Below are positions 15,313-21,502 of a stretch of DNA of 29,550 bases, piece by piece. Under the pieces are notes generated by a model, which had not been told where the DNA came from, did not search any database, and worked only from the letters and a program-made list of their open reading frames with translations. Each line of letters begins with the position of its first letter. The stretch's first letter is position 1. The translations under genes were made by a program, and so were the position numbers. The DNA lies in IMG/VR virus record IMGVR_UViG_3300036761_001139, positions 1-29,550 of that record. One strand, written 5' to 3'. Origin of the DNA: a virus.

Positions 15313-15636
15313 TCATCCCCACCACCCGCAGGCGGCGCACTCCTTGACCGTTGAGTGTTCCTTCGTTTCCTGGTCGGTCCTCGCGACGGTCTGCAAGTTG
15401 AGCTCTCCGCAACCAGGGCACCTGATGAGCCGTTCTCTTGATAGCTCGTTCAGGTGTCGTAGGTAGGCGGCGAGTTCGCTTCTCGCCCTGATGAACCCGC
15501 TCTGCTGTAGCTCGTTCTCCTGGGTCTGTGTCACCGCCATGTCCAGCGCGCGCCTAACTTCTTGTAGGCTCTCGTCGCTGAAAGCGATGTAGTGGATGGG
15601 GTCGCGCATCTCTACAATCTCCTTGCCTTGTGTCAT
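15313..15636 (-). CDS. Protein with C-terminal zinc ribbon (107 aa)
   Basis: 107 residues. Residues 20-70 are helical. The end has C73/C76 (CPGCG) and C100/C103 (CAACGWWG), a classic zinc ribbon of the transcription-factor type. The ATG at 15636 has GGGTGA five bases upstream and is preferred over a GTG three codons earlier. A role in transcription or DNA binding is likely. Confidence 0.75.
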   Translation of the reverse strand: MTQGKEIVEMRDPIHYIAFSDESLQEVRRALDMAVTQTQENELQQSGFIRARSELAAYLRHLNELSRERLIRCPGCGELNLQTVARTDQETKEHSTVKECAACGWWG

Positions 15637-15652
15637 CTGAATCACCCTGTTC

Positions 15653-16432
15653 TTATACCTTTCGGTAGCGTATCCTGTGGTACTTTCCGAGCACGAGTTC
15701 TTGCTCGAACAGGTCCGGGGCCCCGAAGAAAGCAGCGATTCTTGCCTTCTTCACCATGAACTCCTCGCAGAACGCTCTCCAATCGAGTCCGCTGTTGAAC
15801 CCGAGGGCGAATCCTTCGTTGTGGTAGTCGAGCCTTCCGCCGTTGGCAACTATGCTTTTTACGACGCTCCAGAAGATGTCCTTGGACTCCTGGGGCACGC
15901 AAAGCATCTCGACCGGTTCGTCCGTGAGCACCGACATCTGACCTCGCTTTACGGGGGCCTGAGGCTGTCTAGATAACGAGCCTATCCTCGCCTCTGCGAG
16001 TGCCCGTTCTTCTCCTGGCGTCCTTCTCTGTCCCTCAAGAACGTTCGTTAGAAGGTGCTTCTTCCGGTCCGCCTCTGTGCGCTGTTCCTGCGGCTTCGCC
16101 TCCCGGGGTTTCTCCCTGGGTGGCTTCTTGCTCCATCCCATCTCGCAGGCGTGCACTAGTATGGCGTGGTGGCTCCTGCCGAGCTTGCGCGCGAGCGCCT
16201 TCGCCCATCCTCTCTTTATGGCGCCGTCTGACTGCCTCGGTGCCTTCGCGTAGTGCTGTCTCCCGACCTCGTTCTCCTCCGCGGACCAATTGGCTCTCTC
16301 TCTCTCGCCCCTTCTCGGAACGTAGGGCTTCTTCGGCGGTGGTGGCGGTGTCGTCATCTTGTCCATGCCGAGCAATGCTCGTATCTCCTCCGGAGTCCCT
16401 TCTACCTCTACTCCGTTGATGGTCGCTCTCAT
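15653..16432 (-). CDS. Myb/SANT-like DNA-binding protein (259 aa)
   Basis: 259 residues. A short N-terminal strand-turn (ATINGVEVEGTPEEIRALLG) is followed by a Pro run and basic linker. Residues 48-100 look like a SANT/Myb helix-turn-helix (ANWSAEENEVGRQHY through HAILVHACEMGW). The C-terminal 90 residues (DIFWSVVKSIVANGGRLDYH on) form a separate unknown domain. GGAGG precedes the ATG, which overlaps the stop of a 42-residue gene. A viral regulator or replication factor is likely. Confidence 0.7.
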   Translation of the reverse strand: MRATINGVEVEGTPEEIRALLGMDKMTTPPPPPKKPYVPRRGERERANWSAEENEVGRQHYAKAPRQSDGAIKRGWAKALARKLGRSHHAILVHACEMGWSKKPPREKPREAKPQEQRTEADRKKHLLTNVLEGQRRTPGEERALAEARIGSLSRQPQAPVKRGQMSVLTDEPVEMLCVPQESKDIFWSVVKSIVANGGRLDYHNEGFALGFNSGLDWRAFCEEFMVKKARIAAFFGAPDLFEQELVLGKYHRIRYRKV

Positions 16433-16557
16433 AGGTCCTCCAAAGGCGGCTCCTCTCTCAACCCTACAACCCGACTGATGCAGTTCAAGGTTCCCCGCAG
16501 TCGTTCTTGTTCTTCCTTCGGCGGGTCGCCAAAGCAACGCTTCCAGTTCTCGCTCAT
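16429..16557 (-). CDS. Small protein (42 aa)
   Basis: 42 residues starting MSENWKRCFGDPPKEEQERL. GGAGGAG precedes the ATG. Both ends overlap their neighbours as ATGA, strong evidence for a real coupled gene. No motif is seen apart from two Cys. Confidence 0.65.
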   Translation of the reverse strand: MSENWKRCFGDPPKEEQERLRGTLNCISRVVGLREEPPLEDL

Positions 16558-16706
16558 CGTTTCTCCTCCAATAGCTTGCGCAGGTCTATCCCGCCGCAAA
16601 GGTGCTGTACCCAATGGTCGTTACAGACGCCCATGCCGTCGAACTTGAACCTCGCGTCTAGTCGACAATAGGGGACGCCGCACTTGTGGCTCGCCTTCGG
16701 TGTCAT
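16554..16706 (-). CDS. Small Cys4-type zinc protein (50 aa)
   Basis: 50 residues starting MTPKASHKCGVPYCRLDARF. C9 and C14, then C28 and C37 with nearby His31 and His35, predict one zinc site. The start and stop both overlap neighbours as ATGA. The ribosome site is weak, which fits translation by coupling. Confidence 0.65.
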   Translation of the reverse strand: MTPKASHKCGVPYCRLDARFKFDGMGVCNDHWVQHLCGGIDLRKLLEEKR

Positions 16707-16792
16707 AGTCGTGCACGCTCCGCGATTCTCCGCCTCCTCTCTGTGTGGTCGCAGTGCTTCTTCTCCCGAGAAAAAGAAGGGCGTAAGCTCAT
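16703..16792 (-). CDS. Very small basic protein (29 aa)
   Basis: 29 codons, MSLRPSFSREKKHCDHTERR then RRIAERARL. It exactly fills the gap between the DUF932-like and Cys4 genes with ATGA overlaps at both ends, and the end of the upstream gene supplies a GGAGGAGG ribosome site. It is strongly basic. Too short for a family call. Confidence 0.5.
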   Translation of the reverse strand: MSLRPSFSREKKHCDHTERRRRIAERARL

Positions 16793-17718
16793 TCCGCCTC
16801 CTCCTCTCCGCCGACCAATACCGCCGTCAAGAGGTTCGCGCTCTTGTTAAGCAACGACTCCCTAGTGACGGGCTTGAGGTCGGGGGCGTGGCTCGCCATC
16901 GCCGTCACCGTGTTGTAGAGGTCCCACAACGTCTCTCCCTTCTCCCTCGCGTACTCCTCCAATACGCGCTCGGCCATGCGCTTCCCGATGTGCCGCTTCA
17001 CGAACTTCTCCGCCAACTCCTGCTCCAAGTAGGTGAGCTGCGCGTCCTTTATCATCTTGCTCAACGGGTTCTTGAGCAAGAGGAACCCCTCGACGAGGTA
17101 CTGGACCTCGAGGAGCTTGTGCGTCGTGTTCCCGCTGTGCACGATACTCATGCGCTTCGAGAACAACTCCTGCACCTTCACCCGTTCCTCGACGGTGAAA
17201 TACTTCTCGCTCATCAACGGAACCCGCATGATGCTCCCGTTCTGACAGGAGAGCCGATATCCCCAAACAGTCACGTGCTCTCGCTCAACGATAACCGCGG
17301 AGTGCTGGACCCGTATCGAGCGCATCCCGAAGCTGATGGCGTGTCCTCCGTCGTGCGCTGTGCTCGCCCTGAACCCGAACCGTACTCCATCTGCGGCTTC
17401 CCCAACGGTAATGCCGAGCCATGCCTTCGCTGGCGTAGCAAAGATGTTGAACCGGTAGTCGGTCACTCCGCTCAACGTCAGTCCCTCGATGATGGGGCTG
17501 AATGCGTCCTTGCTCTGCACCAGCTTGTAGTGCTGGCTCACGGTCCCGACGTGTTGGTCCATACAGAACACTGCCTTGTCGGTCAGCCGGGTGAATTGGT
17601 CCTGGTTGTCTCCTCTCGCTGCGATGATGGGGCACAATTCTGCCGTCGGCAGCGCTTCGAGCGCCTGTCGTATCTCGTCTGCCGGTCTGTCACCGAATAC
17701 GTTGATGGATTCCTTCAT
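16789..17718 (-). CDS. DUF932-like phage/plasmid protein
   Basis: 309 residues. The segment VSQHYKLVQSKDAFSPIIEG with later FGFRASTAHDGGHAISFGM and a helical C-terminus follows the DUF932 pattern seen in phages and plasmids (the HYxLVxNxEAF type). The molecular function of that family is unclear; it is usually near replication genes. The start at 17718 has AGGAGG and overlaps the upstream 54-residue gene as ATGA. Confidence 0.8.
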   Translation of the reverse strand: MKESINVFGDRPADEIRQALEALPTAELCPIIAARGDNQDQFTRLTDKAVFCMDQHVGTVSQHYKLVQSKDAFSPIIEGLTLSGVTDYRFNIFATPAKAWLGITVGEAADGVRFGFRASTAHDGGHAISFGMRSIRVQHSAVIVEREHVTVWGYRLSCQNGSIMRVPLMSEKYFTVEERVKVQELFSKRMSIVHSGNTTHKLLEVQYLVEGFLLLKNPLSKMIKDAQLTYLEQELAEKFVKRHIGKRMAERVLEEYAREKGETLWDLYNTVTAMASHAPDLKPVTRESLLNKSANLLTAVLVGGEEEAE

Positions 17719-17879
17719 GTGTTCGCCTCCTTTCCTTTTGCTCGTTCTAGCAGCTTGTCCCTGAGCGAGGTCCACTCCTTCCTCGTGGTGTTGTTGTAGT
17801 ATCCCTGGCTCAATGCGCCCACTAACTCCCTGAACTCCTGCTCCGTCACCTCGAACGTCACCAAGGATTCTTCGTTCAT
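17715..17879 (-). CDS. Small protein (54 aa)
   Basis: 54 residues starting MNEESLVTFEVTEQEFRELV, ending in a basic helix (RDKLLERAKGKEANT). ATGA overlaps at both ends tie it to the genes before and after. Predicted helical, no motif. Possibly a partner of the DUF932-like protein. Confidence 0.7.
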   Translation of the reverse strand: MNEESLVTFEVTEQEFRELVGALSQGYYNNTTRKEWTSLRDKLLERAKGKEANT

Positions 17880-18286
17880 CCTCTCACTTCCCAAAGCAAT
17901 CGGTTCTTCTGTATGCTAATCCAGAAGTAGCAACCGCGCGCCGTCAAGTGCTTCATCAGGAGTCCCACTGCGTCGCCACTCGTGATGTAGAACCGAAGCC
18001 CGTCGTTGCCCTTATAGGACGGCTTCGGGATGTCGCTTATCCTCGTCGAGACAATCACCCCTCCAGCTTCGTACGTCACCGTGCTCCTTTCCTGGAGTTC
18101 ATTCGCTAGGCAGTCGAGCATCAACCGGCCTATCTCCTTGATGTCTCTCAGTTCCATTGTCTTCGCCTCCTTGATGATGACGTAGTCTACTCCTTCGAGG
18201 TAGCCGTCCTCCTCCATCTTCTCTCTCACGGTGTCCGAGCTGTCCGCTGTCTTGATGACCTCGTCGTATATTTCGATGGTTGTCAT
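17876..18286 (-). CDS. Hypothetical protein (136 aa)
   Basis: 136 residues from MTTIEIYDEVIKTADSSDTV. Acidic N-terminal helices, then a beta-rich end (GLRFYITSGDAVGLLMKHLT, then CYFWISIQKNRLLWEVRG). GAGGTG precedes the ATG, which overlaps the stop of the first early gene as ATGA. No family is recognised. Confidence 0.75.
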   Translation of the reverse strand: MTTIEIYDEVIKTADSSDTVREKMEEDGYLEGVDYVIIKEAKTMELRDIKEIGRLMLDCLANELQERSTVTYEAGGVIVSTRISDIPKPSYKGNDGLRFYITSGDAVGLLMKHLTARGCYFWISIQKNRLLWEVRG

Positions 18287-18495
18287 CGGAGCACCTCGTT
18301 CTCGTGGCCGCGCTTCGTCTTGAAGCTGCAACCGTCGAAAGAAAAGAAGTCCGCGACTGTGTGCGGAAACGTCTTCACTGGTGGGTATCTCATCTTGTCG
18401 CCCGGAACGAGAGAATGCGTCGCAATCCTCATCGCCATCTCGTCCACTCCGTTCAACTTTCCTGTGCTGCCAATGTACTTAATCTCGTCTGTCAT
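18283..18495 (-). CDS. Hypothetical protein (70 aa), first early gene
   Basis: 70 residues from MTDEIKYIGSTGKLNGVDEM. AAGGAGG lies seven bases before the ATG, which fixes the start although the frame is open further upstream. It is 58 bases after an eleven-T tract, so its expression may depend on read-through from the promoter near 18858. No motif is recognised. Confidence 0.7.
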   Translation of the reverse strand: MTDEIKYIGSTGKLNGVDEMAMRIATHSLVPGDKMRYPPVKTFPHTVADFFSFDGCSFKTKRGHENEVLR

Positions 18496-18553
18496 TGTTT
18501 CGCCTCCTTGTGGCTCTTGCGCCCGTGGGCGCTCTCTGCTCGCAAATGTGAAC

Positions 18554-18832
18554 AAAAAAAAAAAGAATTTGTGGTCGCCTGTGCTCGCTGTGTCGCGCGT
18601 CGCCGCGCGCTCTAGGCTCTCGAATCGCAACCCTTGGTTTCCCTCTTTCCTCAGGGGTTGCGCCCCGGCCCTCGCTGACGCGAGTGTTGGTGTGTCCTGC
18701 TCCGATTGCGGGGTCCCTTGGGCTCGCCCCCCCGCTTTTCGCCCCGGTGGTCAGCCTGGGACGCGCCCGGTCAAGGGCGTCGGGTTGCACTGCCTCGGAA
18801 CCTCCAGGTCCGGGTGCCGGTGCATGTGTTGT
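18554..18832 (-). ncRNA. Candidate structured noncoding RNA or attenuated leader
   Basis: About 280 GC-rich bases between a TATA box (18851-18864) and a T11 tract (18554-18564). They contain several hairpins: CGCAACCC/GGGTTGCG (18626-18633 with 18655-18662, 8 bp), CTCGC/GCGAG with a four-base loop (18671-18684), a CGCCC/GGGCG stem near 18765-18780, and TGCAC/GTGCA (18785-18789 with 18820-18824) enclosing a GGACC/GGTTCC hairpin. No frame here has a ribosome site or a plausible protein. It resembles neither RNase P nor SRP RNA by their conserved cores. The alternative is a long regulated 5' leader for the early operon. Confidence 0.5.
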
Positions 18833-18850
18833 GGTCTAAGGGGGATAGCC

Positions 18851-18864
18851 GTCTATATATATTC
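18851..18864 (-). promoter_or_regulatory. TATA box, early operon or ncRNA promoter
   Basis: GAATATATATAGAC, read leftward, is a strong archaeal-type TATA element in an otherwise GC-rich genome, preceded by an A-rich block that could be a TFB site. The start would be near 18832. The box is nearly symmetric, so rightward use cannot be excluded, but there are no rightward genes. Confidence 0.6.
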
Positions 18865-19064
18865 TTCTTTAATTTTGATGGTTTTTAGGGCTTGTGGGGC
18901 TCGTTATCGAGGGGAAGAAGGGTTCACGTCGGGAGAAATGACGGCGTTTATTGCGGATTTATCGCTTCTTTGACCGTCTGAAACCCCCAAAAACAGGGTT
19001 TTAACGGGTTCCAATGTTGAGAAAATGCTATTTAAGAACGACCTCGAGAGAAGGCCCTGAACGC
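18865..19064. other. AT-richer noncoding stretch, possible origin or regulatory region
   Basis: No supported gene. It contains AAACCC/GGGTTT (18981-18986 with 18996-19001) and a second TATA-like CTATTTAAG at 19028-19037 that reads in both directions. Its base composition is clearly more AT-rich than its surroundings, and with the palindromes to its right it is a candidate replication origin, without direct proof. Confidence 0.35.
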
Positions 19065-19065
19065 C

Positions 19066-19083
19066 AAAACCCTCCCATGAGGG
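19066..19083 (-). terminator. Terminator-like hairpin after the regulator operon
   Basis: CCCTC/GAGGG with a four-base loop (19070-19083) followed leftward by TTTT (19066-19069). It lies about 30 bases past the zinc-ribbon stop and could end that transcript. Confidence 0.5.
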
Positions 19084-19110
19084 GGTTTCTTCCCCTAGGG
19101 GTGCCGGTTC

Positions 19111-19278
19111 CTATTCTTGGCCCTGTTTGGCGCCCTGGTCGGGCTCCTGGCGCTCGGTCTGCCGGCGCTCCGTGAACAGCAACCCGCACTCCCGGCAGTC
19201 GCTCCGCCGCTCGTTGTTCATGGTCCCGCACTGTCCGCAGCGCTTCCAAACCGTGAAGCTCGTCTCGAAATCGCTCAT
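19111..19278 (-). CDS. Small zinc-ribbon protein, partner of the RHH regulator
   Basis: 55 residues from MSDFETSFTVWKRCGQCGTM. C14/C17 and C28/C31 form a zinc ribbon; the tail is Gln/Glu/Arg-rich. The ATG overlaps the ribbon-helix-helix stop as ATGA, so both are made together. It may be a co-regulator or a transcription-factor mimic. Confidence 0.75.
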   Translation of the reverse strand: MSDFETSFTVWKRCGQCGTMNNERRSDCRECGLLFTERRQTERQEPDQGAKQGQE

Positions 19279-19547
19279 CGCCCCGTCTCCAAAATCTCCT
19301 TCTGCGTCCGTAGTTGGTCCCGCACGAAAATATACTCCTGCAACTTCCCCGCGTGGAAGCGCGCCATCTCCGTGTACCACGTCTCGTCGGTCAGGATGTA
19401 ACGCTGCAAGAGCAGAGCGACCACGTTGCTCGGGGTCGTGCCTGCCTTCCGCGCCCGCTCCTCCAGAGCTTCGAGCAACCACTTCTCGATGCTCACGGTG
19501 GCCTGTGCCTTCTGGTGTGCGTCCTTTTCCTTGTCTGCCTCCTTCAT
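19275..19547 (-). CDS. Ribbon-helix-helix DNA-binding regulator
   Basis: 90 residues. Residues 15-21 (QATVSIE) form the strand, 22-35 helix 1 and 39-51 helix 2 (TPSNVVALLLQRYI), the ribbon-helix-helix pattern of CopG/Arc-type repressors. A C-terminal helix may help oligomerise. The ATG at 19547 is preferred over one six codons upstream because GGAGG lies between them. A TATA-like block at about 19568-19577 would give a transcript starting almost at the ATG. ACTT/AAGT palindromes nearby suggest self-regulation and control of flanking promoters. Confidence 0.85.
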   Translation of the reverse strand: MKEADKEKDAHQKAQATVSIEKWLLEALEERARKAGTTPSNVVALLLQRYILTDETWYTEMARFHAGKLQEYIFVRDQLRTQKEILETGR

Positions 19548-19558
19548 GCTGCGCCTCC

Positions 19559-19578
19559 ACTTCACTTTTATTTAAGTT
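19559..19578. promoter_or_regulatory. Regulator promoter with overlapping imperfect operator
   Basis: Plus-strand ACTTCACTT, six bases, then AAGTT copies most of the perfect palindrome at 19732-19750. Its centre is the leftward TATA-like TTTAAATAAAAG. Binding of the ribbon-helix-helix protein here would block its own promoter. TCACTTT also recurs at 19562, 19609 and 19620. Confidence 0.5.
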
Positions 19579-19660
19579 GGTCCGTTCACCGTCGACAAGT
19601 GCCTCTACTCACTTTTTTTTCACTTTCTTTTTTTGGCTCGCTATTACGTTCCAACTCGTT

Positions 19661-19670
19661 GTTTTTATAC
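19661..19670 (-). promoter_or_regulatory. TATA-like box upstream of the regulator
   Basis: GTATAAAAAC read leftward. A start near 19640 would give a leader of about 90 A-rich bases before the regulator ATG. It is one of three TATA-like boxes in the same 220 bases. Confidence 0.45.
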
Positions 19671-19682
19671 TCCCCCGGTGTT

Positions 19683-19729
19683 GCGCGCCGTTCGTGCGGC
19701 GCGCGGGGTGCCCGGCTCTCGGTCCGGGC
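19683..19729. repeat. Two GC-rich inverted repeats
   Basis: GCGCGCCG/CGGCGCGC with a six-base loop (19683-19704) and GCCCGG/CCGGGC with an eight-base loop (19710-19729). Both are perfect. They lie between two TATA-like boxes and next to the AT palindrome. They could be protein-binding sites, an RNA hairpin pair or part of an origin. Confidence 0.7.
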
Positions 19730-19731
19730 CA

Positions 19732-19750
19732 ACTTAACTTTAAGTTAAGT
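19732..19750. promoter_or_regulatory. Perfect palindrome, candidate RHH operator
   Basis: ACTTAACTT, one base, AAGTTAAGT: nine-base arms, each with two ACTT units. Spaced direct and inverted ACTT elements fit ribbon-helix-helix binding. It sits about 20 to 40 bases downstream of the leftward TATA box at 19771-19782, where a repressor would block the start site. Confidence 0.6.
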
Positions 19751-19770
19751 GGGGGGGATACGTCCGCAGG

Positions 19771-19782
19771 CATATTTAAATT
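19771..19782 (-). promoter_or_regulatory. TATA-like box facing the palindromes
   Basis: AATTTAAATATG read leftward, in a GC-rich context. A start near 19750 would fall within the ACTT palindrome. Confidence 0.5.
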
Positions 19783-19939
19783 CTTCCCTACCATTGACGC
19801 AAAAAGAGCAGCGTTTCTTGTGCCGGCGTTGCGCTGCCAAGGAAAAGACGAGGAGGAACCGAAGTGTTGGGGGGTTGTGAAAAGTTCCTGCTCCCTCGCG
19901 GAGAATCCACTGGCAGCACAACGCTCGGCCTCACACAAT
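19783..19939. other. Noncoding stretch with the late-operon terminator
   Basis: Apart from the hairpin at 19799-19837 and a stop-overlapping CTCACA/TGTGAG stem (about 19932-19952), I see no gene or site. A 109-codon leftward frame across this region has no ribosome site and runs through the promoter palindromes, so I do not count it. Confidence 0.5.
19799..19837 (-). terminator. Intrinsic-type terminator of the late operon
   Basis: GCAGCG/CGCTGC (19832-19837 with 19808-19813) followed leftward by TCTTTTTG (T5 at 19801-19805). It lies about 100 bases after the protease stop and just before the next promoter. Confidence 0.55.
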
Positions 19940-20752
19940 CTATGTGAGCCTGATGGACCAGTAACTCACCCCTTCAAGCTGTGCCGGCGTCAAGCCGTTC
20001 AGGTAATCGTAGCTCAGCCAAGCTCGTCCCTTGTCTCTCCAGTTCGGTCCCCAACTGTTGAGAATCCTGAACGCCTGCCGTTCGTCATCGTAACCAATGA
20101 ATTGCACCGCGTGGTATCCTTCTACTTCTCCTTCCCCCTTCGGGATGATGCCTTGTCCTTGCCGGAAATTCTCGAAGACCGGGATGCTCGCGATGACCGG
20201 GTGCCCCAGGAAGATTTCTTGCTTGACCGTCTGCAACTCCCAAAGCCGGTGGTAGCTCGCAATCCTGAACCACCGCTCGAAACTCTTTGCGAGCGCCGTC
20301 GGTTGCTCGTTGAACTTCTCGACGTCGTAAGGACAAAGTTTTTCTGGAGCGATGCCGTTGTTCTTCGCAATCTTGAGCGCGTCCCTGGGATAACAACCGA
20401 CGTCCTTCGGAAAGAAGTTCCCCTGTTGGCGGGCGTCGAGGTAAACTTGTAGTTCGCTCCCGTTGTATTCTGCTTCCACTGTCCTTCTGAGTTCGAGCTC
20501 GTAGGCGCCGATGAGCGCGTACGCCACGCAACTGTTGAGTGGTCCCTGGTCCCTCGGCGGGCTCGCGTAATCTTCGAGTGAGGAATCCCTAGGAACCTCC
20601 ACAATTCCTGGTAGCTTCGCGTAGAGCCCGTCTCTCTCGTCCTTCTGTTCGGGCTGCGCGCCGAGTCCTCTCGTCGTTTTTTTTCCGAAGTTGTGCCTCG
20701 CCCGGTGCTGGTGAAACCTGAACAGTCGTATGAGCCATCGCTTCAAGGTCAT
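19940..20752 (-). CDS. Papain-family (C1A-like) cysteine protease, candidate endolysin
   Basis: 270 residues. The papain site is complete: Q69 and C75 in RDQGPLNSCVAYALIGAYE, H214 in EGYHAVQFIGYDD and N232 in ILNSWGPNWRDKG. The first 40 residues are basic with a short amphipathic or hydrophobic start but no clear signal peptide. It overlaps the holin-like gene as ATGA and closes the late operon, the usual place of an endolysin. Cleaving a protein cell wall (S-layer or similar) is the inferred job. A virion-maturation protease is the alternative. Confidence 0.85.
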   Translation of the reverse strand: MTLKRWLIRLFRFHQHRARHNFGKKTTRGLGAQPEQKDERDGLYAKLPGIVEVPRDSSLEDYASPPRDQGPLNSCVAYALIGAYELELRRTVEAEYNGSELQVYLDARQQGNFFPKDVGCYPRDALKIAKNNGIAPEKLCPYDVEKFNEQPTALAKSFERWFRIASYHRLWELQTVKQEIFLGHPVIASIPVFENFRQGQGIIPKGEGEVEGYHAVQFIGYDDERQAFRILNSWGPNWRDKGRAWLSYDYLNGLTPAQLEGVSYWSIRLT

Positions 20753-21048
20753 GCCGTCACCTCGTCGTCAAAGAAGCTGTTGATGCCCATGCGCCCCTGT
20801 GCCGCGGCAACGCCGAATCCGCTCGTGAGCAGGCTCACGTAGTCGAGCACGCTGCTCGGCGTCAGGTTGTAACCCGCGAGGAACCCGGCGATGATTGACG
20901 GGATGACTGTTATCGCTGCCTTGCTCCAACTGAACTTTTCCTTCTGTGGTGTCGCCTTGGTCGCGTTGTACGCCTGGACGAATCCCCAAACGTCGAAGCA
21001 TAGTGCTCCGAGTCCTACCAACGCTCCTGTAATGATGTTCTCGTTCAT
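20749..21048 (-). CDS. Holin-like membrane protein
   Basis: 99 residues with hydrophobic segments at about 5-26, 42-60 and 66-85, a short length, and an acidic end (FFDDEVTA). These are holin traits. GAGGAGG precedes the ATG, and the stop overlaps the protease start as ATGA. By position it would release the protease to the cell wall at the end of infection. No specific holin family is recognised. Confidence 0.7.
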   Translation of the reverse strand: MNENIITGALVGLGALCFDVWGFVQAYNATKATPQKEKFSWSKAAITVIPSIIAGFLAGYNLTPSSVLDYVSLLTSGFGVAAAQGRMGINSFFDDEVTA

Positions 21049-21058
21049 GGTGTCCTCC

Positions 21059-21502
21059 TCATTTGACTCTCATCACCCAAACTACCTGATAGTAGCTCGG
21101 GAGTCCGCTTGATGAACTCGTCTGCTCTGGACTTGAAGGCGCTCCGGCGATATAATCTCCGATGCCCGCTCCCCGGTTGCTCTGGTATCGCACCGTCTCG
21201 TCGTGAAGGTGGCTGTCTGCTCCTCCCGTCGTTCCGCTCGCGGTGGCTCCTCTCAAGAAGTATTGCGTTCCTCCTCCGCTCGCATTCAGATTGGGTATGG
21301 TATCGCCGTTGAGCGGGCTCGCGGCGTCAGAGAGAACCTGCCCGTTGCACTCCACCCAACGGCTGCTGAGCGCTGGAACGCCTGTCAGTGTCTTCGCCCA
21401 GGCGAATATTGCCCCGATTGGAAACGCGAGTGTGAAGTTATCGTTCCACATGTGGTCGTACTGCGCGTCTCCGTCAGCGAACGTGCTCCACGCGGCGACC
21501 AT
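21059..21502 (-). CDS. Tail collar-type fibre protein, copy 2
   Basis: 147 residues. The core WVECNGQVLSDAASPLNG, IPNLN, YFLRGAT, GGADSHLHDE and the closing LPSYYQVVWVMRVK match the tail collar domain of phage fibres (a knob with a G-x-x-x-H-x-H element). Over most of its length it is nearly identical to the gene just upstream; residues 8-30 and 105-130 differ. GGGTGA precedes the ATG, which follows the upstream stop directly. Confidence 0.88.
   Translation of the reverse strand: MVAAWSTFADGDAQYDHMWNDNFTLAFPIGAIFAWAKTLTGVPALSSRWVECNGQVLSDAASPLNGDTIPNLNASGGGTQYFLRGATASGTTGGADSHLHDETVRYQSNRGAGIGDYIAGAPSSPEQTSSSSGLPSYYQVVWVMRVK

Noticed and set aside
16684-17799. Rightward open frame of 371 codons
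   Set aside because: It is the complement of the DUF932-like gene, with Leu/Val/Arg-rich shadow composition and no supporting start signal.
18320-18973. Long rightward open frame (217 codons)
   Set aside because: It is antisense to two coupled early genes and to the structured region, has no ribosome site and has a biased Ser/Arg composition.
19609-19938. Leftward 109-codon frame after the protease
   Set aside because: No ribosome site; it runs through a terminator, two TATA-like boxes and both GC-rich hairpins.
19127-20452. Rightward open frame of 441 codons
   Set aside because: It crosses the control palindromes and the antisense of the protease and regulator; no ribosome site and no domain is visible.
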